A DNA stretch of 64,000 bases from Aplidium turbinatum (lineage: Eukaryota; Chordata; Ascidiacea; Aplousobranchia; Polyclinidae): assembly GCA_918807975.1 (NCBI GenBank), contig OU964924.1, forward strand, positions 5,034,501-5,098,500, read 5' to 3'. Within the stretch, counting starts at the first letter, position 1. Each line of letters begins with the position of its first letter. Shown here piece by piece: positions 13,101 to 24,199 of this stretch. The notes under the pieces were generated by a model. It saw only the letters and a program-made list of their open reading frames with translations. It was not told the origin of the DNA and searched no databases. The position numbers and the translations under genes are program-made.

Positions 13101-16100
13101 CGATTTAGGAGAAAAGTGGTTGGGACGCTTGATCGATCGAAATAAATCTAACTGAAACAAGAGATATTCAGCAAATTTTGGTTGACAGTTTGGCAAGTTT
13201 AATTTTAGCTTTTCAAGTTTCTTCGTCGTTTAGGAATTACAAAAGCTCATATTTTAAAACGGTAAAAAGAAGTCTCCAATTTGCGGTGTTTTAAAATAAT
13301 CCATTAACATCGAAACAATCCATCTAAATTAATTATTTGTTTACCTTTCATATCTTTCCCTTTGGACTACCCTCATAATTTCAAGCTCTCCCAAATAGAA
13401 TTCCATAGCCTCCAAGCAGTCACAGTTGTTCGTTGAGTAGTACACGGGGTACGATGAGACAGTTTTGCTTTTGTAATATTGCTCCAGGCAAAAAGGACAC
13501 TTAGTCATCAAAAGTTTTCGAAAATGCTTTCCACCCTGTAGTAATTAAACTATTAATCTTCATTTTCTAAACGAAAAGTTTTGAGAACGAACAGATGTAT
13601 TGACTCAACAATTTAGTGGCTTACAGGTTAAAAGTCCATCAGACTACCGGGAAGTCTATGGATGGATTCCAGGTCAAACTATACGCTTTCAATTTATTGT
13701 ATAAATTTTGTTTTTTAATAAAAATGTTTTGTTTCATTAATAAAAATAATAACAAACATTTTGATTTGACACAAGAACTCTGCAAATTCAAGCCAGGCAA
13801 TTGCCGAACAAGCATTTTGTCCAACGTAGACTAACAATAAATAGACCATAACATCGATACTATTACTACCTGAGTGCATTAGTGGAGAAGTAATGTCAGA
13901 AAAACATTTTTAAACATGTCTAAGTGTGAGCATGTATGTAGTAGTCTTGCTTACTTGTCAATTGGGTGTAGACTGGTAAGAAAACTACTATTTGATTATG
14001 ACAACATCTTTCAAATCTTTGTTGTAGTATAAATAATTGGTTTTGAAAAATCTACCAGAATTGTGCAATGCAACTTCTTCCTTTCTTTGCATTGTTAAAC
14101 AAACTTATGTTGCTATTTTAGATTAGGATATGACAAACTACACCAATTTACATACCATACTACAAGGTTGCTTATTTTTGGTTTACGAATACTTGGAAAC
14201 GATTTAGGAGCAGCGAGAGGTGTTTCAAAGCTTTTTAAAGTCCATTTTTGAAAGTTATCTAGTCTACACATGCTTGAACAATGAGCAAAAAAAGTCGTAT
14301 TGAAAATTAGCTCTTCCAGTGTGGGCAAAAAAGCGAATTTTCACATCCCGTAATGCACTTACCCTAATTTTTGTATTACCTTTTTCGTGTGAGCTTTAAC
14401 CTTGACTTTCCTTAAAGAGTAACTGACATCTTTAGCTCCCCCCACTCGAAAACTTCGACGAATCGAATTCAGTCTGATTTTTCCGTATGACGTAACAGTG
14501 TGTAAAGGAATGGAGCAACCACAATCTCTGTAGAAACGATGGTTGAGAACGAACTTGCCATCATATCGGAAGACGTAGGATCTTAACACATATTGAGGGC
14601 CTGGTCTTACTTCGCACCTGTCAAGAAAACAATTAAACGTTTGAGGATGTGGCATTTCTTATGTCAAGAAGAATGGTATACAGTAAATAAATTATTCTCA
14701 AAAAAATAGTTAGGTTAACTTAAAATTGCACGGAGCATTTCAAAACTAATCTTCTGTAGTCGATACTCAAACAGCAAAATTTGTTCTTTTTATAATATTG
14801 ATTCTACGTCTGCAGACGTCTACACTCTACAGCCGTTGAATCACTGATCGCCAATGTAAAAACAACGGATTTTTCTGTCTGGGATAGAGGCTACAACATA
14901 AAATTAAAATCATTTTTGCAGCTGTTAACTTTGTTAATATGTGGATAGTGAGAAACTAAGTATAATTTTCACAAAAACCACTTGTTTCGGTGGTGTTAAG
15001 AAGGCAAAGTTAGTAAACACTGCTTTAACCAGTTTTCTTATGGCCGAGCTGTGTTTTTGGTAGTCCAATTATATTGTGGTAGACATTTTCTTCGGGAACA
15101 CGTTATAAATTTCAGTGATGCTTCAGAAAAGGAAGCGATAATTGTGAATGACCACTTGAATAATGACGAAATAAAGTAGCCTACTATGGCAACAAGGGAG
15201 GTTTACACAAAATGTGAGTAGTGGCATTGAGCAATAATATTTTACAGTGATTTCGATCTTTTACAAAACGGAATTTTTCAATTTTAAAAATTCTTTAAGG
15301 AAGGGTGAAGCTGGTTAGGTTTTCCTTTATTCTACAAAAGTATATAATGACGTAATTCAACAAGCAAGGCATGCATCACATCATATATGTTGCTGTTAAA
15401 GGCTTTTGTTTGATCTTCTGATCGCCATTTTGTTTCGGAGCTACAACAATTTCTAAATTTTGAACAAACCTAGCAATTTCCTGCTTCCTAATGTGAAACA
15501 AACTTTTAGGCGAAACCAGAATTGTAGTTTTTTTTTTAGGCTTGTGCATTTATATTCGTCTATTGTTTTTTGTCATTGGTACATAATCATTTTCACATAC
15601 AGACTTTACTGTACGAGTACGACAGTCAAAACAAGACGTAGGCCTAGTTCATTATCCAACTGTTTTCTTAAGTCTTTCTAACCTTACCTTTTTGAAAACC
15701 ATGTTCCGGAAATTTCAAAATTGCTGACACTTTTCTCTATGGACGTCCGCACTGAACTGCACTTTGGCAAAGCTACAGAACTGTCTACAGAAATTAGACT
15801 TTGGGCGGAATAGCCTGCAAAATTAACACAAAATTGTAAATTTCTAAGTTAGCAGCTTCAATAGTGGATGAAATTCCATGAAGTAATGATGAATCAAATA
15901 AAACTTTAAAACAACATTAAAATTAGTGTTTTTTTATTTTTAATTTGAGTTCTCCCTGCTACAGTACAGGTTTACAAGACAGGCTATTACGATGACTTTA
16001 AACAACCATGAAAACATCCGATCAGTTACTTTTTCATTTTAAAGGAGAGACAAGTTTGCAATGTTATTGTAAGAACAACAGTTTTTTGTTAATCTTATTT

Positions 16101-19100
16101 TTATACGCCCACTTCATTGTTTTTTATGCTTGGTTGAAATCAATAGGCCTATAGTATCGCGTGAATGCAAATAAGTGCAACTGCAGTTAAATAAACTTTC
16201 AAATTCAGAATTTTGTTTCAAATATTTTTACAACAGCACATCAGCAAGAGCTCTTTCAACATAATCTTCCTGTTTTGATCATCATGCTTTGAAAAAAAAA
16301 AAAAGTGAACTCCTGAAATTAAACTAACCAAGTGCTGAGTATTGTTATCTCAAATAAAACCTGTGGTCAGAAAAAATTCAAGTTTCTTAAAAACTAATAC
16401 TTGTTTACGATTAGGTTTAAATCTACGTTTGCTATTTTAAACTTAACATATTTTGAGATAAAATATCGTACAACCGATCATACATTACGCTATTTAAACT
16501 GTTATCTTCTTAAAAGCATTATTTGATTATGGCATCCATGAAAAAAAAATCTAATACAATATCTCACCATGAAATTGAAAAGCCATTATGGAAAAGAAAA
16601 ACCACATTGTGAAAGGCGCCATCTTTCAAAGGAACTCGTCGGGATGCACTTAGGCTTGATCTCACTGCTATCACTTCAATTTTCTTTACACGAGAATCCT
16701 TCAGATGTGTCTGATTAAATGTTTTGCTGAAATTGCTTCTCGACCTTACAGAAATCTAAACTCGAATCAAATATTTCTTCGTCGAAGATGCAGATCTTGA
16801 TAAAGATACGAGTCATCTTTTTATCTTCTCCGGAAAGTCTTCGCTTTGCGTAACGCCAAAGGTGACGACAATCTAATTGCTGATCGATAGTTTTTCAATT
16901 TGTTCAACAAAACTTTGTTGTATCCGACATAGCGCGAGTGATGACTTAACAATTCGAATGATTGGCAAAAATAGAATTCAGGTAGTTCCCCACGACAGGT
17001 TTTCAGCTTATTTTCGTGTACGAAGACACATCTCCAGAAGAAAAAAACTCTCAATTAGACTAATACGCTAAGTGTTTTACAAAAATAGCAAGTCTTTATA
17101 TGCTACTGTATATTTTACTGAGATTATGGAAATCTGAAATCTTTTCGGAGGAAGATTAGTCCAGATTCAAGGATTAAAATTACAATCCATCATTATTCTA
17201 AAAGCTAAATTCTGGATTCACCTTTATGCTTTTACAATATTTTTCTAGACCCAGGCTACATTAGGGCACGTGCTATTTTTCACTTAGATGATCAACAATA
17301 AAAAAATTATATGAAACTAAAAGACCGAGGCCTAAGCATGTAGGCCATAGCTCTTTATGCAGTTTCAAAGACATGCTTTCACTTAATGATCACAACAAAT
17401 GCAATTATGTTATCTGACCCATATACACCAGCTAAACTATTATGCTTCTAGAAGTACCTACTGTAGGAAATTGTAGATTTGATAAGTCAAATATTGTTTT
17501 TTTTTTATTGAAAGATTATTTATCAAAACACAATAACCTTGTCTGGAGATTATGGCTTGCGCTGCAATGCCTGACGTCGTCGTAATGCGCAAGCACGTAT
17601 TTTAATAATGAAAGTATTTTGTCATACGTATTGTAATAATAGAAACTTTGACTGCGTGTCACAATACACTTAATTTACAGTTTTTATGGAGTGTAAAGGC
17701 TTTTATTATAAATGTGCACCTCGCTGACCCTAGTAAAACGTTACCTTGCCTGTTGATTAGCAAGCAAATGGTTGGTTGATTAAATCTTTACCCTCGGACT
17801 GAGAAAGCCTCTTTACGGACTTGGGCCTGGAAGTTTCGCATACTTGTAGAGGCTTTAAACCACTGACACAGGCACAATCACCGAGATTGTCAAAGTGAAG
17901 TTTTCGATTGCTGCTGTTGAAGTGTTGCTTATGAATTCTTTTATCTTCTAAGCGCCCCTGAATAAAAAGCTGTTCAACAAATGCGCTGCTAAATCACCGA
18001 CTCCGAGAATCGAACCAGCGCCATTTCACCTTGACTTGTCCGTAATGCCAGGCACGTAACGAACTGAGCTATGAGGATTCGGTTGGTGCCTACAAGCGGC
18101 TTTCAAATTAAGTTTTTAAAGTGTTTTGTCAAGTACAAATTCAAAAAATGCAATTGTTAAATATGTTTAAACTAGGGCTTTGTGTTGTTTTTTGTTGTCG
18201 GCCATGTGACCTATTAAGAATGAGAAGAAGGGTCGGTTCGATGCCGTTCCAGAGGACACGACCTGTCCCCACCTGTGTCCCGACAAAGACACTTAGTAGC
18301 ATGCCAACCTAATGGGCGCAGTTGACTCGGAAATTACTGTATATACCCTTTCGCTGCTTTCTGTTGCATCTGTGATTGCAGTGTACTGTAGCAATGGGCG
18401 CAAAATAAAACAAGATTATTGGTATTCGCTTACAGCTGATTTTCCGTGTTTTTCTTCGACTACCGTTCCTTGATGTGCTTGTTTGTCTTTGGTAGATTAA
18501 CCATTATCAATTAGCTTCCACCAAAAATGTCCACTTTAGAAGCGTAAGGCCCACAAGCATAGTATGAAATTCAAGGACTCCCACAGAGCAAAATCAGTTA
18601 CTTCTATCAAAACATGGGTTACGAAACACCATTAACCGGGTTAATACCTTTTTTATAATTATAAAGTCTAAGGAATTTTCTAAAAAAAATGATGAACATT
18701 TGCAAGAACAAGCTTACCTAAAATGACACCTTAAAAACTGGCTGTTACGAGTAGATGTAGCACTTTAAATCCATACAAAGAACATACATTAGTAATTCTT
18801 TGCTGAATCAGCAATGATTATATTGCTGCGGTTATCAGAAGTGTACAGAGTCAGGTTTTCTGGTCTTCTGCTCCACTTCGACTCCATTTGTTTTGGAGAA
18901 TATTGACTCCTAGTAGACTCCGGACGCAAACCATAAGCCACAATCCAGGTTGTTTTATAACTTATATCTTCTCTATAACTTGTCACGAAAAAACCCACAT
19001 TTTTAAATGTGAAAATGACTACTTGAAAAAAATGAAACCGCAGAAGTAGACAAAAATAACAATTGAGCTACTGTAAGTGCAGAGTAAATATTTGTACCTA

Positions 19101-22100
19101 AAAGTTTCAACAGGCAAACAATCATAACTTAATCCTGCACCAATCCGGCTGTTTTTACCAAAAATTTAAACTCCGGCTCCATTCCGACTCCAGCTCCACC
19201 TGAGACTCCGGATCATAAATATTTTAAAACTCCAGCCCCTGTAGCCTACACCTCTTCCGTTATTGTTTAAATCTTTTATGTCGGTTGAAATGGCAGGTTA
19301 AAGCTTTAGATGAACTGTCAATTTGGTCGCCTACTTGTAGTAACTCTTGGCTGCACGGTAGGTCCGGTCACACAAAAGATTTTAAAAATGTTACCAAATG
19401 TCCAGTTAGTTAAAACAGTGAAAAATAGGTGAGATAATAATGTGTTTACATGGTGAATATAACACAATGTTGACAGAAGTAGCCTTCAATCTCTAAAATA
19501 TCTATGGTGTTATATACCAAACAACTGAAAATAGTCTTAACTTGATCATTAATTATGTCAACAATGACTTTGAGTAGTAGCTAGGCTACTGGTTAAACTG
19601 CACTGGTCATTTGATTTTAAACTGCACTGGTTGAACGCATGAATACATGTTTACAAATTCTCGTACAACTAACATCTATCTCACCCAGCGATATCTCAAT
19701 TCAGAGGTTCACAAAATGTTTAATTGTGAGTATTTTTACAGCAATAACGCGTCACGGCATGAAATCGTTTGCAATGTACATTGCTTCGTCCGAATATTAA
19801 CGAGGTAGTAAACAAAACAGTCAGTCTTTTGACTTTGCACTCGTAAAGTTACATCTTCCAAACATGATACGACACTTCAGAGCTGTGAATTACAGTACAA
19901 TAAGATTACAGCGTTTCATAAATGCTTAAAGACCTGTTGCTGTAGAAGTGCTTTCAATATCTAAATTATGTATAATTTGTACATACATTATATTTTTTGC
20001 AAAACAGCTAAAAGCCTTAGTCCTGATATTGGAGCTTGCGTAGCACAGTATCAAAATTTAAAGTTTGAAAATACTATTTCATCATGTAATCGATGAAAGA
20101 TCATAATCTTTGAAATAACACCACAATAGACCTACATAACAAAAGCATCGTTGGCAGCCGCAAAGCAATATTCCAGTTCCAGCAGTAATGTTTATCGTTA
20201 TTTTAATAGAGGAATAAATTGAGTTGAGTTGTATGGCAAATTAATGGCTGATAAACGCTTAAGAATAAAACCAATACGACTATATTTTTGATATACTGTA
20301 AAACACTGAGTGATTCACATAGCGCTATACAACAGAATTGTCAACCTAGTGTACATCAGTTACGTTGGTAAAAAAGCGAGAAAAAAAAAACACAAATGCA
20401 GATCTGTGGACAGGTTAAGGTTAAAGAAAATATCCGGCACTATCTGCCTTTTTCAGCCGGATGCAACATAACAAAGGAAAGTCAAGACCAATTGTCCAAC
20501 TGATTTCAAATGCAAACTCCGTACGTCAGCTTCCAGAAATGTAAGCATACCGATATTTTGTTGAGTTTATTGTTATCCCATTGGTCCAAGCTGAGATTGT
20601 TCACTGCACAAATTTGTTGTTGCTTAATGTCACTTATGCAAATTTGTTGTAGCACTTGTAGAGCACCATTGATTTCGACAGTTTGCACTACTGCCACCAT
20701 TTTGGCAGGCACAATGTCGAATTATTGCAAAAACAGCCCATATTAATATTTGCTTGAGGGTTTCTTGACTATGCATTGCATTAGGCTCCACCACCTTCGT
20801 TATCTCCTTGAATGACGACGAAACGGATGGGAGAGTCTGTTGGTGCTTGTCCGCTGGTGGCTGTGAGAAATAAATTGATTTAGTTGTTTGCCAAGATGGC
20901 TGAGTTGGTTAACGACTTAGTGCACGAAGAAACTACAAGAGCTAGCAACGCTGGTTCGACTCTCGGGTGTGCATTTGAGCAACGCATTTTAAGGAATGCT
21001 CTTCATTCAGCGGCACCTGGTGGATGGATTAATTTACATGCAACAACGTTTCAACAATCGAAAATTTCACTTTCCTTACAGTCTATTTCGGTAACCGGGG
21101 TAGCGTCAGTGGTTTAAAACCTCTGCAAATATGCGAAACTTTCAGGAATTACTCCGAGCATTGAGATTCAAAACCAGCCCACAAACTCATTTAGCCAAGA
21201 ATCAACATTTTGTTTGGTCTATTTTTCAAGCACCATAGTGAAATAAACTTGCTGAAAAACTTGATGCTGTTTTAAAATCGCTACCATTTTGAAGTAACAA
21301 CAATAATTCAACTTACGTGATGTTAGTAATTTGCATAGATAAACATATTATAGCCTATGTTTTCAAACGAGTGTATGGTACATGTCACAAAAGCAGTAGA
21401 ATAAAAAAAATAATTTCCTCTCCAGATACAATATAAAGAAGTGTTTCCAAATCAAACATTAAAAATTGCAAGCGTTATGCTTTAAGCCAGAACCTGATCA
21501 ATAATTTATTTCAGACAATAATCTTAAAAACAAATTTTTAAAATATATTTTTGTCACATCCCGGCTTATAACCGGTAATTAAATATCAATGAAATCAACA
21601 ATACCATGTTTGGATTTTATCAAATTGAACCTGCACGAGTCCTGCGCAAAAAACTCACCAAACTTATTACTCTTACAGCTTGATTATTGTTACTTTGAGG
21701 CTCACAATAAACACAAACTGAATAGATGATAATACAAACAAGAGGAAAAAACTAAATCATTGCTTAGGTGAAAACCTGTGTCAAGGTTAGTTACTCATTC
21801 AGGTATTCCCAAGGGAGGTTTCAAATAGGCTAGTTTGAGCAATGTGAAGTATATAGTCTGCAATTTTACGTCAAACTCACCAAGCCCGATAATTAGACCA
21901 AGGACAACCGCAAGAAGAAGGAAAGCCAACACCGATCCCATAATGATTGAGATGCATTTGCGCCTTGTAATTGGTTCCTCATCATTTTCATCCCCGAGAT
22001 ATTTCCATACTGGTTTTGGGCAAATACACCAGTTTGTTCCAAGTCCGTACAACAGACTTTGTCTACTTTCAGATCTACAAAAAAAATGGCAGTCCAGTCC

Positions 22101-23384
22101 AGAGAGATAATTTCATCCCGTTAACTCAGTTGGTTAAAAGCCGACTTTGTACACAAAGAACTGCAAGGTCAAGCAACGCTAGTTCGACTCTCGGGGTGTG
22201 CGCTTGAGCAACGCATTTTGGGACTGCTTCGATTCAGCGGTATGTAGTGAATAGAATAATTTCCTGGCAACAGCACTTCAAAAATTTGAAACTTCACTGC
22301 CAGTCTCGATAACCGGCCCTGCGGCAGTTGTAGGTCAAAGCCTTTACAAGTATGCCAAATTGCCAGGAATAACCCTTTAACCCTTTGAAGGTTGGGGGGC
22401 TGTCAATTCAACTTTTTTGTATCGACAATTGTATCTCTAAAACCACTGAGGCTGCGACTATGAGATTTCTTGACTTTTTCTAACTTTTATTCACCTCTAT
22501 TGAGCTGAAATTTTTAGCAAATAAAGATTATAAATTGAGAGATATAAGGCATTTCTCAGCACATCCTCTGAAATATTTCATATTCTATTGTTCAAAATTT
22601 TCCCACCAGCTGGATGAAAGTAATTAATTTGGCCCATGTCTCGTTAATCCTAACTGTTTCACAGCGTGAAAGAAATTGACTGTATGTAAAATTATGTAAA
22701 AAAATTTTAGTCACAACGTTGCAATGCATGTTCTTCATTACTCTACAAAAAAATAATGTGTAAACTCACTCTACAATTACAGTCATAAGTCACCTCAACA
22801 TTTCAACGTATATGAGCAGTTCTAAAATTTACATAGTTTTAATTTTCGGATATGCTCAGCGTGAATAATTTTACAAAGTAAATCCAAAATTTTGAAACCG
22901 TGTCTTAAAAAATAACAGAGATATCACTCCTAAAGCATAAGAAGAATCGACAACCCGCCCCAAACTGAGCAAGACTCCAGGAGCCCAACCTTCTAAGGGT
23001 TAAAGGTTTTTTTAGTCCGAAAAAAAATCAAAACCAACCAACTAACTATTATATTGTATAGTGTATGTGTTAGAAACAAATTAATCTTCTTCATAAGTAT
23101 TATAAATTTCGATGCTTCGTTGCAAGGTTTTCGACATGAAAAAGCACTTTTTACCAACGAAAACAAATCAATGAAAAGTGTTCATTCTACCTATGAGTTC
23201 CATAGGCCCAATTAAGTGACAGATGGTAAAAAATGTTGATTGGAAAGGTAAAAAAGAGTCGATGATAATTTGAAAGCTGATCAGTGATTAGGAAAGATTT
23301 TACATCAAATAGTTTTTCATAATAAATTTTAACAAAATTATTCGCTTACTTTTCCCACCCACGTTCCGCTGCACATGAAGAAGA
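3911..23384 (-). CDS. APCDD1: APCDD1-type Wnt antagonist gene (whole model)
   Basis: The family: APCDD1 is a membrane glycoprotein that binds Wnt ligand and LRP5/6 and inhibits canonical Wnt signalling. Coding exons on the minus strand, in order: 23363-23376 (uncertain), 21881-22074, 15688-15814, 14380-14617, 13345-13535, 9476-9512, 8799-8912, 5165-5316, 4404-4774, 3911-4134. All junction phases agree and give about 550 residues (human APCDD1 is about 514). Two APCDD1 domains are visible. The first has ISGTWFSKRCEVRPGP and a DCLEAM..LGELEIMRV end. The second has GNWMSVRCEVRPGS and an EYELLKITK...FTGRRP...RATSFQDELVLC end, which follows the family closely. The C terminus has a short hydrophobic tail. 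The N terminus carries a strong hydrophobic segment after a cytoplasmic-looking stretch, unlike a plain cleaved signal peptide. Confidence 0.9.
4404..4774 (-). CDS. APCDD1: APCDD1 exon, second half of domain 2
   Basis: The acceptor ttttttattttcag and donor TGCAGTG|GTGAGT give phase 2 in and phase 1 out. The exon encodes about 123 residues, including GGLDAIQLYLPNKEYELLKI and RKRATSFQDELVLC. These are the best-conserved parts of the second APCDD1 domain. Two NxS/T sites (NVTN, NVTC) suit an extracellular location. Confidence 0.92.
5165..5316 (-). CDS. APCDD1: APCDD1 exon, CEVRPG core of domain 2
   Basis: The acceptor tttttcattttcag opens on MSVRCEVRPGSLFVTRHLTL, and the exon ends KYSLKAFGR at donor AAG|GTGGGT. 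Phase is 0 in and 2 out. The CEVRPG motif is diagnostic of the family. Confidence 0.93.
5415..5628 (+). mobile_element. tRNA-derived SINE (family C), interrupted by a DNA transposon
   Basis: An A-box-like segment (tacggccgagtggtag) and a B-box-like segment (gttcaacaccgc) are followed by a tail shared with the copies near 18195 and 60385. The 3.0 kb transposon at 5629 inserted into its tail, duplicating nine bases. Confidence 0.6.
6086..6391 (+). pseudogene. Middle part of the transposase in the 5629-8599 element
   Basis: 101 codons with GSDGTAVNTGNINGCIVNLE and LQWVICLLHCNELPLRFF. The GSDGT.xNTG and CLLHxNELPLR blocks are conserved in the family. The frame is lost just after this point, and a related frame continues near 6400-6560. 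Confidence 0.65.
7373..7897 (+). pseudogene. C-terminal part of the transposase in the 5629-8599 element
   Basis: An open frame of 174 codons. The last third, with PCHNQRVERYVKLVTEAAGA and EKRDGMIRQRIKSRKLMKKF, is the recognisable end of the transposase family. It lacks the catalytic part, which lies in other frames upstream. Confidence 0.65.
8799..8912 (-). CDS. APCDD1: APCDD1 linker exon between domains
   Basis: The acceptor cttgtactacag and donor TTGG|GTAAGC bound 38 codons reading ICDVCTKIGLSTNRN and ending VTGLNGNW. The final NGNW completes the start of domain 2 in the next exon. The exon is phase 0 on both sides. Confidence 0.85.
9476..9512 (-). CDS. APCDD1: APCDD1 37-nt micro-exon
   Basis: The exon 13345-13535 ends in phase 2 and the exon 8799-8912 starts in phase 0, so something must lie between them. 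This 37-base stretch, with acceptor aaaaagatactacag and donor AAAAG|GTAATG, bridges the phases exactly and adds RSSTYQDPMVKEK. It is inferred from phase and splice sites alone. Confidence 0.6.
10170..10242. mobile_element. Foldback MITE copy 1 (partial)
   Basis: Starts tcccagatagcaaaatccat and contains agacgttgaatcaa. These are diverged parts of the palindromic element best seen at 26337-26424. Confidence 0.55.
11024..11062. other. GC-rich perfect hairpin
   Basis: GCGCGAGA (11032-11039) and TCTCGCGC (11051-11058) form an 8-bp stem round an 11-base AT-rich loop, extended by partial GCAAG/TTGC pairing. It stands out in AT-rich intron DNA. No function is known to me; it does not match the histone stem-loop. 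Confidence 0.6.
12158..12348 (+). repeat. Dispersed repeat family D, copy 1
   Basis: Shares blocks such as agaatacgc and ctcttaaaatcatctcggg with 58470-58672 (+) and 47788-47990 (-). It shows no open frame and no tRNA-like boxes. Confidence 0.6.
13345..13535 (-). CDS. APCDD1: APCDD1 exon, end of domain 1
   Basis: The acceptor gtttaattactacag and donor GAAAG|GTAAAC bound a frame with paired cysteines (CPFCLEQYY, NNCDCLEAM) and LGELEIMRV. It matches the Cys-containing end of an APCDD1 domain. Phase is 0 in and 2 out. Confidence 0.88.
14380..14617 (-). CDS. APCDD1: APCDD1 exon, core of domain 1
   Basis: After acceptor ttgttttcttgacag the frame reads CEVRPGPQYVLRSYVFRYDG, then HRFYRDCGCSIPLHTVTSYG and KIRLNSIRRSFRVGGA. 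This is the canonical APCDD1 signature. Two donors are possible: AAAAAG|GTAATA (used here; phase 0 fits the next exon) and one 17 bases downstream, which would run the next exon into a stop. Confidence 0.94.
14769..14884. mobile_element. Foldback MITE copy 2, with extra internal sequence
   Basis: Starts aacagcaaaat, passes attctacgtctgcagacgtc and ends caacggatttttctgtctggg. It matches both arms of the family around a CTGCAG centre with about 28 extra bases. Confidence 0.7.
15688..15814 (-). CDS. APCDD1: APCDD1 exon preceding CEVRPG
   Basis: The acceptor gtgttaattttgcag and donor AAAAAG|GTAAGG bound a frame reading YSAQSLISVDSSVALPKC and ending FEISGTWFSKR. The GTWFSKR end joins CEVRPG of the next exon. 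Phase is 1 in and 2 out, and it joins equally to the 21881-22074 exon and to a possible alternative first exon at 16750-16816. Confidence 0.87.
16750..16816 (-). CDS. Possible alternative first exon of APCDD1
   Basis: An ATG (16814-16816) opens MTRIFIKICIFDEEIFDSSL and reaches a strong donor T|GTAAGG in phase 1, the phase required by the exon at 15688-15814. Phase agreement has a one-in-three chance of being accidental. The encoded start is only weakly hydrophobic. Confidence 0.25.
17779..18088 (-). mobile_element. tRNA-derived SINE, family A, minus copy
   Basis: Read on the minus strand it has an A-box-like tagctcagttcgttacg and a B-box-like ggttcgattctcgga, then the family body with gtagaggctttaaacc (in plus-strand sense) and gactgagaaagcc. 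It is diverged from the 33638 copy. Confidence 0.65.
18195..18425 (+). mobile_element. tRNA-derived SINE, family C, copy
   Basis: Contains gtcggttcgatgccgttcca and a body with caacctaatgggcgcagttg, shared with 5415-5628. The A-box part is decayed. Confidence 0.55.
18835..19250. mobile_element. hAT-like relic
   Basis: Repeated gactcc/ctccggctcc words near both ends resemble the ends of the element at 61577-61911 (gctgtggagtcgg). No clear target duplication is left. Confidence 0.4.
20889..21185 (+). mobile_element. tRNA-derived SINE, family A
   Basis: A-box-like atggctgagttggttaacg, B-box-like ggttcgactctcg, the shared body gagcaacgcattttaagg and cagcggcacctggtggatgg, and a 3' end attcaaaacca. 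It lies in the large APCDD1 intron, antisense to the gene. Confidence 0.8.
21881..22074 (-). CDS. APCDD1: APCDD1 N-terminal exon with signal-anchor-like segment
   Basis: The acceptor ccattttttttgtag and donor GGGCTTG|GTGAGT give phase 2 in and phase 1 out, joining in frame to the 15688-15814 exon. The exon reads SESRQSLLYGLGTNWCICPK, then an acidic stretch, then RRKCISIIMGSVLAFLLLAV and continues hydrophobic (VLGLIIGL). Basic residues before roughly 24 hydrophobic residues suggest a type II signal anchor. The upstream join is not settled. Confidence 0.7.
22110..23043 (+). mobile_element. tRNA-derived SINE, family A, split by a MITE
   Basis: The tRNA-like head and body run from 22110 to 22376, with ggttcgactctcggggtgtg inside. 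The tail resumes at 23004 with agtccgaaaa and tcaaaaccaacc. The gap is the TTAA-flanked element at 22381-22999. Confidence 0.8.
22381..22999. mobile_element. piggyBac-like MITE nested in a SINE
   Basis: Flanked by TTAA on both sides (22377-22380 and 23000-23003). Ends are CCCTTTGAAGGTTGGG and, inverted, CCCTTAGAAGGTTGGG. TTAA duplication and CCC-starting ends are typical of piggyBac. At 619 bases it holds no open frame, so it is non-autonomous. Confidence 0.85.
23363..23384 (-). CDS. APCDD1: Candidate first exon of APCDD1
   Basis: The acceptor-like tattttcttgcag at 23385 is followed eight bases later by ATG (23374-23376), and a donor GGAAC|GTGGGT gives phase 2, as the next exon needs. A stronger donor 12 bases downstream (AAAA|GTAAGC) would break the frame. 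An acceptor directly before the start codon is what a spliced-leader-accepting site would look like in a tunicate. Low confidence. Confidence 0.35.
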
Positions 23385-24199
23385 CTGCAAGAAAATAGAT
23401 AATTAGGTATGCCATATGTAAATATGCAAAAAATGTGCAAATGCCAGCATTTAATAAATACAAATTAGCAGTAGCCTAATGCCATAATGTTCAACCAATA
23501 AACACAAAATTAATTAGACCTGACTGACATCAGTAAAACACTTACTAACACAGATTTCAGTTACTTTTCTTTACAAGCCAAATTAGAACATGCAATGATG
23601 CAACAGCAGATCCATAAAACGTGTTAAAAAGTTCTAACAAAACAGAAATCAGTTTCTCGGCAGCCGATTTGTAGCAAGAATTGACAGCGATAGACACCGT
23701 GTTTCGCCCATGAGGCTGGGCTCGTCAGTATCGCACCACTAATTCTGCCACAAAATCAATTATGTTTTATGGCTACGCATACGTAAAAATTTCAATCATC
23801 CATGTGATTTAGCGAGCGTAGCAAGCAAGAAATTTAAAAAAGGTAAATGCATGTGTCTCGTTTTTGTTGGGGGGGGGGGGTGGTCAAGTGCCCCCTAGAG
23901 TCACTATTGCAAGGATTGAAATATTAAAGGCTTTTTTAATTAAAAAAATATTGTTTTAGTTTTAACCAAGGTACTCTAAAACAGGGGTCCGCAAATAGTG
24001 GGTCGCGACCCAAATTTGGGTCGCGAGACCATCCACTCTGGGTCGCAAAACGGTTTAAACTTACCATAAATATAACTTGTATGGCAAAAATAAATACAAT
24101 CATAATAGTTTTTGATGTGCTGAGTTTTGTACAATTTGGTAGGCTACAAGAAAATTTATACTTTCGATTGTAGTACAGTATAGTTAAGCCCACGGTTAT

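Larger units (their letters stand above)
9513..13344 (-). other. APCDD1 intron
   Basis: Apart from the repeat, hairpin and foldback copy listed separately, no gene, RNA or further repeat is recognised in this intron. Open frames at 9761 and 11238 have no splice support. Confidence 0.5.
15815..21880 (-). other. Large APCDD1 intron
   Basis: Six kilobases holding SINE copies near 17779, 18195 and 20889, a decayed hAT-like relic at 18835-19250 and a possible alternative first exon at 16750. Nothing else is recognised. Confidence 0.5.

Noticed and set aside
16821-17071. Open frames on both strands in the APCDD1 intron
   Set aside because: No acceptor or donor in phase and no protein-like motif beyond composition.
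20889-20970. tRNA-like gene
   Set aside because: Repeated with the same body several times; it is a SINE head.
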